Shown in pieces: positions 1 through 5,285 of a stretch of DNA of 6,619 nt. Source of the DNA: Gemmatimonadota bacterium (GTDB lineage: Bacteria > Gemmatimonadota > Gemmatimonadetes > JACCXV01 > JAHWKZ01); contig JAHWKZ010000078.1 of the NCBI GenBank assembly GCA_019347645.1, forward strand, positions 1 to 6,619, read 5' to 3'. Position numbers and translations under genes: made by a program. Under the pieces are notes generated by a model. That model was not told where the DNA came from and did not search any database. It was given only the letters and a program-made list of their open reading frames with translations. Each line of letters starts with the position of its first letter. Position 1 is the first letter of the stretch.

Positions 1-296
1 GTGTAGCCGGCCGCCTCGGCGACCTGGTCGAGCAGGCTCTGCGATTCCTCGCTCGCGCCGACGACCTTCGCGTTGCGGTCGCGAACCGTTCGGTACACGA
101 GCCAGGCACCGACCGTGTCCATCCGCTCCACGTCGCTGAGGTCGATGGTCAGCGGATCCGGTTCGGCCGCAATCTCCCGAGCCGTGCTCGCCGCGCGGGC
201 GATCGTGATCGACCCCGCCAGCGCGAACACCACGAAGAAGGTGAAGGCCGCGTTGAACTGAGGCGCGGGCGCCACGCTTAACTCTTCGTAAACCAT
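1..296 (-). CDS. STAS-domain protein, probably N-terminus of an MlaE-type lipid ABC permease (partial)
   Basis: The reading frame is open leftward to the window edge, so only the first 98 or so residues are present. After about 18 residues comes a STAS-like fold: a strand (FVVFALAG), then a conserved core LTIDLSDVERMDTVGAWLVY at about residues 53-72, then strand KVVGAS and a helix SLLDQVAEAAGY. The DLS-VERMDT-GAWL pattern is what is seen in the N-terminal STAS domain of MlaE-family permeases, which move phospholipids between membranes, and in MlaB-like proteins. The permease part would lie outside the window, so a stand-alone STAS protein is possible. An in-frame TGA at 302-300 limits the start to ATG at 299 or 296, or GTG at 275. 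Only the GTG has a purine-rich GAAGAG at a sensible distance, so the true start may be 275. It is transcribed divergently from the recA-like start and shares its regulatory spacer. Confidence 0.7.
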   Translation of the reverse strand, partial: MVYEELSVAPAPQFNAAFTFFVVFALAGSITIARAASTAREIAAEPDPLTIDLSDVERMDTVGAWLVYRTVRDRNAKVVGASEESQSLLDQVAEAAGY

Positions 297-331
297 CATT
301 CAGCCCAATGCGCCGAGAAGCGGTGCACTTT

Positions 332-373
332 GTTCTTTATTCGTTCGATCGGCCGTGAGAACATCGGTGGAAC
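332..373. promoter_or_regulatory. Symmetric double GTTC-N7-GTTC array, candidate LexA (SOS) operator
   Basis: GTTC lies at 332-335 and 343-346, separated by 7 bases. GAAC lies at 359-362 and 370-373, also separated by 7 bases. The four tetramers are exactly symmetric about 352.5, where a CGGCCG palindrome sits. GTTC-N7-GTTC is the established LexA recognition pattern in alphaproteobacteria, and GAAC-N7-GAAC is the same site read on the other strand. It stands 90-130 bp upstream of the RecA-like ATG at 463 and 36 bp upstream of the divergent STAS start. LexA autoregulation and recA control are the usual uses of such a site. Binding by LexA is inferred from pattern and position only. Confidence 0.6.
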
Positions 374-383
374 GAGGGCGCGA

Positions 384-412
384 TTGTCCCACGGGCGGCG
401 CCGTGGAATAAG
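384..412 (+). promoter_or_regulatory. Weak candidate promoter for the recA-like start
   Basis: TTGTCC (384-389), 17 bases, then AATAAG (407-412) matches sigma-70 elements at 4 of 6 positions each. Transcription would begin near 419, which would exclude the starts at 415 and 424 and favour ATG 463. A 6-bp inverted repeat CCACGG/CCGTGG with a 6-base loop (389-406) fills the spacer and could be an operator or chance. The -35 is 11 bp downstream of the GAAC array. No better promoter is visible. Confidence 0.25.
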
Positions 413-462
413 GGGTGCGGGCGATGAAGGACACGGTACTCAGGCTGGACGAAAGGCGGACC

Positions 463-531
463 ATGGACAAGCAGAAGGCGCTCGAGTCGGCGCTGGCGCA
501 GATCGAGCGCAGCTTCGGCAAGGGCTCGGTC
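463..531 (+). other. recA: recA 5' fragment within the hybrid frame
   Basis: This codes for the RecA N-terminal helix (K-QKALESALAQIE) up to FGKGSV. In RecA the motif is normally followed by a methionine and the LG segment, then the ATPase core. Here the match ends at or before 531. An SOS-like operator upstream agrees with a recA identity. Confidence 0.75.
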
Positions 532-1227
532 CAGACAGTCCAGGTGATGGGCCCCAAGGCCGCGCTGAAGCTCACGACCGCGCGCTACTACACGCCGAGC
601 GGTCGCAGCATCCAGCGCGGCGACGCGTCCGACCTCGATTTCGAGGCGCTCGGCACGCCGGACGAGATCGGAGAGCTGGAAGAGCGGAAGCGGAGCCTGC
701 CCGACAGTCTCCTGTTCAAGACGGACATGGGGCGCGAGGTGTACGGCGGGGGTGGCGTGATGCCCGACGTCATCATCCATCCGGACGACCTGTCGGAGGT
801 GTCCAAGAGCCTGCTCCAGGAGATGTTCCTGAAGAACGCCTACTTCTCGTTCGCGGTCCGGTACCGGGCCGACCACCCGCGGATCCCCAAGGGTTTCGTC
901 CCCGACGCAGCACTCGTGGAGGAGTTCAGGACGTATCTGAGGGAGGAGAAGGAGATCGACTTCAGCGACGAGGCATTCGAAGCCGAGCGCGACTACATCC
1001 GCGACTTCCTGCAGTACACGATGATCTCCCAGTACCATGGCGAGGGCACCGCCCGCCAGGCGGTGATGCGGGCCGACTTGCCGCTCGCCAAGGCCGTGGA
1101 GCTGCTGACCCGCGCCGACACCCTGGCCGACCTCTTCCGGATGGCCCGGGAGGAGCGTCAGGCCGCCCTGGAGGTCCGGAAGACGGCGGCGGTGGCGGTA
1201 CCGGACGCGGCGACACTGCCTAACTAG
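463..1227 (+). CDS. In-frame hybrid: RecA N-terminus fused to C-terminal part of a CtpA-like S41 peptidase
   Basis: Residues 1-15 (MDKQKALESALAQIE) followed by RSFGKGS match the N-terminal helix of RecA. The ATP-binding Walker A of RecA never appears. From FGKGSVQTV (residues 18-26) the protein is instead an S41 C-terminal processing peptidase: ALKLTTARYYTPSGRSIQ at 34-51, VYGGGGVMPDVIIHPDD at 93-109, then a long charged helical tail. In S41 proteases the FGKG lysine (here K20) is the general base, but the nucleophilic serine about 25 residues upstream, the PDZ domain and the signal peptide are absent. The 254-residue product should therefore be neither a recombinase nor an active protease. 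ATG 463 fits the RecA N-terminus and has AAAGG 6 bases upstream. GTG 415 and ATG 424 (with AAGGGG 8 bases upstream) are in-frame alternatives. The NYN gene follows after 28 bases. This is either an assembly chimera or a real fusion. Confidence 0.75.
   Translation: MDKQKALESALAQIERSFGKGSVQTVQVMGPKAALKLTTARYYTPSGRSIQRGDASDLDFEALGTPDEIGELEERKRSLPDSLLFKTDMGREVYGGGGVMPDVIIHPDDLSEVSKSLLQEMFLKNAYFSFAVRYRADHPRIPKGFVPDAALVEEFRTYLREEKEIDFSDEAFEAERDYIRDFLQYTMISQYHGEGTARQAVMRADLPLAKAVELLTRADTLADLFRMAREERQAALEVRKTAAVAVPDAATLPN
514..1227 (+). other. ctpA-like (S41 peptidase) 3' fragment within the hybrid frame
   Basis: S41 similarity starts at FGKGSVQTV and runs through the TTARYYTPSGRSIQ strand pair, the F-T--GR-VYGGGG-MPD segment and a C-terminal helical region of about 145 residues. 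The family's secretion signal, PDZ domain and catalytic serine would lie 5' of this piece and are missing. An intact parent would probably be a periplasmic protease of roughly 500 residues or more. Confidence 0.8.
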
Positions 1228-1255
1228 GTCCCCCCTTGGTCCGTCGGCGCGCGGG

Positions 1256-1804
1256 GTGACCGGCTCCACGGCCTCCCCGGGCGCCGTTCTCGTCGACGGC
1301 TACAACGTCCTACACGCCGTCCCGCGCTTCGCGCCCCGCGGAGCCCCCCTCGAGCCCGCCCGGCGATCGTTCCAGTCGTGGCTCGCGCGGGCCGCACGCG
1401 GGCGTGGGGTCGGCGAGGTGGTCCTCGTGTGGGACGGCCGCGCCGGTGGCCACGAGGCCCGCGCCCCCGACCCCCTCACCGTGCTCTACACGTCCGAAGA
1501 CAAGACCGCCGACGAGCGGATCCTCGAGCTCTGCCGCGGACGGTACGCGGATCGTTCCGCCTCCACCTGGGTCGTCTCCTCCGACCGCGAGGTCCAGGGC
1601 CCGGCTCGCCAGCTGGGATTCGAGGCGATCGGCGCGATGACGTTCTACCGCCGCTGGTCGCGCGGCGGCCCTTCGGGTGGGCGTGGTGCCGGCCCGCGCT
1701 CGTCCGGGGAGGGGCCCGGCAAGCCCCGCCGGGCGACCCGCAGGGAGGTCGAGGAGCTACTCGACGAGTTCCTGCGCCGGGGAGGCGAGGAGCCGGAGGG
1801 ATGA
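1256..1804 (+). CDS. YacP-like NYN-domain ribonuclease
   Basis: The 182-residue protein has the PIN-like NYN fold seen in YacP/Rae1 endoribonucleases, which cleave mRNA, in some cases on the ribosome. Visible landmarks are VLVDGYNVLHA (11-21, acidic D14), VVLVWDG (55-61, D60), the segment LYTSEDKTADERIL (77-90, D86) and VVSSDREVQ (106-114, D110). These aspartates would form the metal site. The C-terminal 50 residues are a basic Gly/Arg/Pro linker followed by an acidic helix (REVEELLDEFLRR), common in this family. The start is GTG without a clear Shine-Dalgarno sequence. Other starts downstream would cut into the first strand, so GTG 1256 is preferred. Its stop overlaps the next start (ATGA at 1801-1804), so the permease is probably translationally coupled. 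The exact RNA target cannot be told from sequence. Confidence 0.85.
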   Translation: MTGSTASPGAVLVDGYNVLHAVPRFAPRGAPLEPARRSFQSWLARAARGRGVGEVVLVWDGRAGGHEARAPDPLTVLYTSEDKTADERILELCRGRYADRSASTWVVSSDREVQGPARQLGFEAIGAMTFYRRWSRGGPSGGRGAGPRSSGEGPGKPRRATRREVEELLDEFLRRGGEEPEG

Positions 1805-3126
1805 GAGCCGGGACCGGCCTCGTCCGCGCGGTCTCCCGCGGGCAGGTGGTGGCGATCGCGGTGAACGCCGTCGTCGGCAGCGGGGTGTACCTGCTTCCGG
1901 CCGCGGCGGCCGCGCTTCTGGGAGCGGCGAGTGTATGGGCCGTCCCGCTGGCGGGACTCGCGGTCGCGCTCGTCGTGCTCTGCTTCGCCGAGGCTGGCTC
2001 CTACTTCGACCAGCCCGGCGCGGCCTACCTCTATACCCGGGAGGCGTTCGGCGATTTCGTCGGGCTGGAGGTCGGCTGGATGAGCTGGCTGGCGCGCCTC
2101 TCCGCGACCGCGGCGCTGGCGGCCGGTCTCGCTCAGGCGGTCGGGTTCCTGTGGCCCGGCGGCCTCGGCGGATGGGGTCGCGCCGCGGTGGTCGTCCTTC
2201 CGCTTCTGGCGCTCACCGCGATCAACATGGCGGGGGTCGAGGCCGGGGCGCGGACGGTGGTGGCGCTCGTCTTGGCCAAGGTGCTTCCCCTCCTCCTGCT
2301 GGTCGGGGCGGGGATCGCGGTCGTTCACTGGCCCCGCGTGGCGGGAGCGGGGGCGCCGCCGGCCGCAGGGCTCGGCGAGGCCGCGCTGATCCTCCTGTTC
2401 GCCTACTCCGGTTTCGAGGCCACCGCCGCCCCGGCCGGCGAGTACCGCGACCCCAAGCGGGACGTGCCGTTCGCCCTGCTGGTCGAGATCACGGGCGTGA
2501 CGCTTCTCTATACCGTCATCCAGATCGTGGCCGTGGGAACCCTGCCGGGGCTGGCGGAGTCGACCTCGCCGCTCGCGGACGCGGCCGGCGTCGTCCTCGG
2601 ACCGTGGGGCGCGTGGGCTCTGACGATCGGGGCCGCGGTCTCGATCCTCGGTACCAACGGGAACATGGTCCTCTCCGGCCCGCGCTACCTCCACGCGCTG
2701 GCACTGGATGGGTACGGCCCCCGGGCCCTCGCCCGGGTGAACCCGCGGACCGGGACACCGAACGTCGCGATCGGTCTCCAGACGGCGCTCGCTCTCCCGC
2801 TGGCGCTGACCGGCACGTTCGTCGGCCTGGCGGCGCTGTCGGTCGTCACCCGGCTGGTCACCTACGTCGGGACCGCCGCCGCCATCCCGCGCCTCCGCCG
2901 CCTGTTCCCGGCCGCGGCGCCGGCCGTTCGACTGCCGGGGGGACCGCTGATCCCGGTGGCCGCGGTCGGGGTCGGCGGGATGCTGCTGGCGAGCGCGACT
3001 CCCCGGGACCTGCTGGCCGGCGTGCTCGCGGCGCTCGTGGGCGTGGCGATCTTCCGCACCCGCCGGGGCCGGAAGGCGCCGGCTTCGGGATCGATCACGA
3101 GGCCCGATCGACGGGAGCGGTCTTAG
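1801..3126 (+). CDS. APC-superfamily amino-acid permease
   Basis: This 441-residue, strongly hydrophobic protein has about 12 predicted membrane helices, the usual size for the amino acid-polyamine-organocation superfamily. Helix 1 carries the unwound-helix motif VVGSGVYLLP (24-33), which binds the substrate amino/carboxyl group in this family. Helix 6 and the following loop read FAYSGFEATAAPAGEYRDPKRDVP (200-223), the classic APC signature. The substrate is not identifiable: an amino acid or amine taken up by proton coupling is the family expectation. ATG 1801 overlaps the NYN stop and has GGAGG-type purines just upstream. The C-terminus is a short basic tail in the cytoplasm. A small GCTCG-AAA-CGAGC hairpin follows at 3147-3159 but has no T-run, so I do not call it a terminator. 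Confidence 0.88.
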   Translation: MRAGTGLVRAVSRGQVVAIAVNAVVGSGVYLLPAAAAALLGAASVWAVPLAGLAVALVVLCFAEAGSYFDQPGAAYLYTREAFGDFVGLEVGWMSWLARLSATAALAAGLAQAVGFLWPGGLGGWGRAAVVVLPLLALTAINMAGVEAGARTVVALVLAKVLPLLLLVGAGIAVVHWPRVAGAGAPPAAGLGEAALILLFAYSGFEATAAPAGEYRDPKRDVPFALLVEITGVTLLYTVIQIVAVGTLPGLAESTSPLADAAGVVLGPWGAWALTIGAAVSILGTNGNMVLSGPRYLHALALDGYGPRALARVNPRTGTPNVAIGLQTALALPLALTGTFVGLAALSVVTRLVTYVGTAAAIPRLRRLFPAAAPAVRLPGGPLIPVAAVGVGGMLLASATPRDLLAGVLAALVGVAIFRTRRGRKAPASGSITRPDRRERS

Positions 3127-3185
3127 GGACCGTCCACACTCGACGGGCTCGAAACGAGCACGATCAGCGAAACGAAGGAGCTGCC

Positions 3186-3785
3186 ATGGCACAGCCGAGC
3201 GACAGTCGTCTCGAAGCCAGACTCGCCCTCGTGCGGGAGCACGTCCGGTTGGAGAACGCCCACGATCTCGAAGGCATCCTGGAGACGTTCGGGGAAGCCG
3301 CAGCGTACGAGGATCGAGCCTGGGGAGACGAGTATCCGGGCGCGGAGGGTATACGTTCCTATTACGAGCAGCTCCTCGAGGCCTCGGCGGACCTTCGGAT
3401 CGATATCGAGAAGGAGCACGTGAGCGAGACGGCTGTCGTCCTCGAAGTGGTGATCCGTGGCACGCACACGGGCCGATGGCGCGGCCTCCCATCGACGGCA
3501 CGCGCGTTCGAATTCCCGCTGTGCGCGGTCTACACGTTCGATGATGACGATCGGCTCGCGGGCGAGAGGATCTATTATGATCGTGCCACCGTGCTGAAGC
3601 AGATGGGCGTGCATCGGGAGCCGGTGGGTTTCGTGGGTCGCGCCGCGCTGCTGTTGAACCATCCTCTCACCCTGGCCCAGGCCCTCGTCCGGAACGCAGG
3701 ACTCGCCGCGGGTCGTGCATGGAAGCAGGTCTTCTCGAGTCGACGCGACTCTCCTGACGAGGATCCGCGCCCGTACGTGGGATGA
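3186..3785 (+). CDS. SnoaL-like / ester cyclase family protein (NTF2-like fold)
   Basis: The 199-residue soluble protein has an NTF2-like/SnoaL pattern: a helical start (LVREHVRLENAHDLEGILETFG), an acidic segment EDRAWGDEYPGAEGIRSYY, an LRIDIEKEHV strand, then GTHTGRWRGLPSTARAFEF and VYTFDDDDRLAGERIYYDR. That is the layout of proteins annotated as ester cyclases, related to the polyketide cyclase SnoaL. Most members have no proven reaction, so catalysis is not claimed. The last 55 residues (after KQMGVHREP) form an extra helical, basic tail seen in a subset of this family. ATG 3186 is preceded by AAGGAG at 3175-3180, a good ribosome binding site. The 59-bp gap from the permease and the own strong site suggest it may be expressed on its own or at the end of the same run. 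Confidence 0.8.
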   Translation: MAQPSDSRLEARLALVREHVRLENAHDLEGILETFGEAAAYEDRAWGDEYPGAEGIRSYYEQLLEASADLRIDIEKEHVSETAVVLEVVIRGTHTGRWRGLPSTARAFEFPLCAVYTFDDDDRLAGERIYYDRATVLKQMGVHREPVGFVGRAALLLNHPLTLAQALVRNAGLAAGRAWKQVFSSRRDSPDEDPRPYVG

Positions 3786-3831
3786 CGGCGATCGCTCGCC
3801 GAGCCGCTAGGATGGAGGGTGGAGCGACGTC

Positions 3832-4107
3832 ATGAAGATCATCGACCGCAAGCAGGAGGAACAACGTCCGCCCCGCGGTTCCGGCGGGGCCATCGGACTC
3901 GGCATTGTATTCGGCATGCTGTTCGGGCTCGTGACCGGTCTCGTCGCGGGAAGCCTCCTGTGGGGGCTCGGTCTAGGAATCGTCGGGCTGGCGGCGGGAG
4001 TCGGATTCGGCTTGCTCGCGGCCCGGCGGCGCCAGCGGGGCCCCGTCCCCGGGGAAGCGTCCGAGTCCGGAGCGGAGGAATCGGGGGAGCTCGACGGCGG
4101 CGCCTGA
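3832..4107 (+). CDS. Small two-helix membrane protein of unknown function
   Basis: The 91-residue protein has a charged N-terminus (MKIIDRKQEEQRPP), two glycine-rich hydrophobic stretches at about 20-39 and 42-64 separated by GS, then RRRQR and an acidic Ser/Glu/Gly tail. The arginine cluster after the second helix suggests that both ends face the cytoplasm. Repeated G-x3-G spacing (GLGIVFG, GLVTG, GLGLGIVG) would allow tight helix packing, as in glycine-zipper hairpins. I do not recognise a family. GGAG at 3821-3824 sits 7 bases before ATG 3832. It is the last rightward gene before the bidirectional terminator facing sigA. It lies 46 bp after the cyclase gene and could be cotranscribed with it. 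A 6-bp GC hairpin (3786-3801) lies between them without a T-run. Confidence 0.7.
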   Translation: MKIIDRKQEEQRPPRGSGGAIGLGIVFGMLFGLVTGLVAGSLLWGLGLGIVGLAAGVGFGLLAARRRQRGPVPGEASESGAEESGELDGGA

Positions 4108-4136
4108 GAAATCGCGTCCAAAGGGATGAAGAAGGA

Positions 4137-4170
4137 AAGCCCCCGATCCTCTCGCGAGGACCGGGGGCTT
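4137..4170. terminator. Strong hairpin terminator between convergent genes
   Basis: Arms AAGCCCCCGATCCTC (4137-4151) and GAGGACCGGGGGCTT (4156-4170) pair over 15 positions with a single A-C mismatch and a 4-base loop. It lies 29 bp past the small membrane gene stop and 32 bp past the sigma factor stop. On the minus strand it is followed by TTTCCTTCTTC, a fair T-rich run. On the plus strand the run is weaker (CTTCGTCTCT). It probably ends sigA transcription and may serve both directions. Confidence 0.85.
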
Positions 4171-4202
4171 CGTCTCTACCGGTTGCCGGAGTCTAGCGGC
4201 GG

Positions 4203-5084
4203 CTAGTGGTACGGCTCCAGCCGCTTGGCCCGCGAGACGTGGCGGAGCCGCTCGATGGCGCGCTCCTTGATCTGCCGGATCCGCTCTCGCGAGAGGTTGA
4301 AGATCGAGCCGATCTCGCGGAGGGTGAGCGGCTCGTTGCCGTCCAGACCGTAGTAGAGCTTGACGATCTTGGCCTCGCGCGGGTTCAGCCCGTCGAGCGT
4401 CTCACGGATCTCCTTCGCCCGAGCGCTCTCGAACGTCATCTCCTCGGGGTCCAGCCCCTCCTCGTCGGAGAGGTAGGAGAACAGCGTCTTCTCCTCGCCC
4501 TCGAACAGCGGGGCGTCGAGCGAGAGGGACTTGCGGCTCACGTTCATGAGCTTCCTGACCTCGTCGACGTCCATGTCCATCGCCTCGGCGACTTCCTCGG
4601 GCTTGGGCTCGCGACCCAGCTTCTGGGTGAGCTCGGCCTCCTTCTTGGAGATCTTGTTGAGCGTGGTGGCGCGGTTGATCGGCAGCCGGAAGGTCTTCGA
4701 GTTCTCGGCCAGCGCCTTGAGGATCGCCTGACGGATCCACCATACCGCGTAGGAGATGAACTTCACGCCCTTGGTCTCGTCGAACTTCTGGGCCGCGCGC
4801 ACGAGGCCCACGTTCCCCTCGGCGATCAGGTCGGGCAGGCTCATGCCCAGGTTCTGGTACTTCTTGGCCACCGAAACGACGAACCGGAGGTTCGAGCGCA
4901 CCAGCTTTTCGAGCGCGAGCTGGTCGCCCGCCCGGATGCGCCGGGCCAGCTCGGCCTCCTCGGCGCGTGACAGGAGGGGGTGGTTCTTGATATCCTCCAG
5001 GTACAGCGCCAGGGCGCCCTCGTCGACCTTGTCCGACGAGATGCCGAGCGACATGTTGGTGGTCTTCTTCCGCTTCTTCGCCAT
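4203..5084 (-). CDS. rpoD: Primary RNA polymerase sigma factor RpoD/SigA, short form
   Basis: The 293-residue product directs RNA polymerase to -35/-10 promoters. Region 1.2 is at about 23-53 (ALALYLEDIKNHPLLSRAEE). Region 2 is at 56-125 (NLRFVVSVAKKYQNLG, DLIAEGNVGLVRAAQKFD, FISYAVWWIRQAI), with FRLP at 132-135 marking the start of region 3. Region 3 is at about 144-220. Region 4 has a helix-turn-helix LTLREIGSIFNLSRERIRQI at 253-272. Region 1.1 and the non-conserved insert of proteobacterial RpoD are missing, as in the compact primary sigmas of Bacteroidota and relatives. The WWIRQAI and RLP residues and near-perfect region 2.4 argue for a housekeeping rather than alternative sigma. ATG 5084 gives MAKKRKK. 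A TTG at 5138 would add 18 unlike residues only about 14 bases from the predicted transcript start, so I reject it. It has its own promoter and terminator, so it is probably monocistronic. Confidence 0.93.
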   Translation of the reverse strand: MAKKRKKTTNMSLGISSDKVDEGALALYLEDIKNHPLLSRAEEAELARRIRAGDQLALEKLVRSNLRFVVSVAKKYQNLGMSLPDLIAEGNVGLVRAAQKFDETKGVKFISYAVWWIRQAILKALAENSKTFRLPINRATTLNKISKKEAELTQKLGREPKPEEVAEAMDMDVDEVRKLMNVSRKSLSLDAPLFEGEEKTLFSYLSDEEGLDPEEMTFESARAKEIRETLDGLNPREAKIVKLYYGLDGNEPLTLREIGSIFNLSRERIRQIKERAIERLRHVSRAKRLEPYH

Positions 5085-5158
5085 CTCTATGCCTGTCTTT
5101 CCCCCATCGAGCGTCCAAGTACCCACACGAGTCGCCAAAGTTAAGCAATAAACAAGAT

Positions 5159-5187
5159 ACCATACGTACAGGACCCTTTGTTGTCAA
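5159..5187 (-). promoter_or_regulatory. Sigma-70 promoter of the sigA gene
   Basis: On the minus strand a perfect TTGACA (5187-5182) is followed by 17 bases and TATGGT (5164-5159, 4 of 6). Transcription should start near 5152, giving a leader of about 68 bases to ATG 5084. ACCCT (5194-5190) and AGGGT (5177-5173) form an inverted repeat around the -35, and could be an operator or chance. The surrounding AT-rich patch (about 5139-5185) is the least GC-rich stretch of the window. Confidence 0.65.
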
Positions 5188-5245
5188 GCAGGGTACAACG
5201 CCTCGACTCGAGCCGAGGCGGTCGATTCGCCGCCACGGCGAGCGT

Positions 5246-5275
5246 TTGACTCCGCCCCGGGCCCATGGATACGAT
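5246..5275 (+). promoter_or_regulatory. Candidate promoter giving a near-leaderless mRNA
   Basis: TTGACT (5246-5251), 18 bases and TACGAT (5270-5275) form a reasonable sigma-70 promoter. The start point would be near 5282, only about 4 bases before ATG 5286. There is no Shine-Dalgarno sequence before 5286. If used, this promoter rules out the upstream in-frame ATGs at 5265 and 5274. Confidence 0.35.
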
Positions 5276-5285
5276 GGATACACCG

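Noticed and set aside
463..1227. A new functional RecA-protease fusion system
   Set aside because: It has neither the ATPase core nor the catalytic serine, and the joint sits in a motif common to both parents. A chimera or decayed fusion is the more economical explanation.
337..1269. Long minus-strand open frame opposite the RecA/S41 hybrid
   Set aside because: It has no recognisable motif, and the opposite strand carries clear RecA and S41 motifs. It is a shadow caused by high GC.
3147..3159. GCTCG-AAA-CGAGC hairpin after the permease as a terminator
   Set aside because: The stem is only 5 bp and no T-run follows.
1645..3501. 618-residue minus-strand frame across the NYN, permease and cyclase genes
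   Set aside because: It is a low-complexity Arg/Pro/Gly translation antisense to three genes with strong family motifs.
1677..3785. Possible single large rightward protein of about 700 residues
   Set aside because: Only its last 200 residues (the cyclase gene in the same frame) make sense. The upstream part is an out-of-frame reading of the NYN and permease genes.
3786..3801. 6-bp GC hairpin after the cyclase gene as a terminator
   Set aside because: It has no T-run, and the next gene follows closely with its own ribosome binding site.
4203..5138. Longer sigma factor starting at TTG 5138
   Set aside because: The 18 added residues do not resemble sigma region 1.1, and the start would lie about 14 bases from the predicted transcript start.
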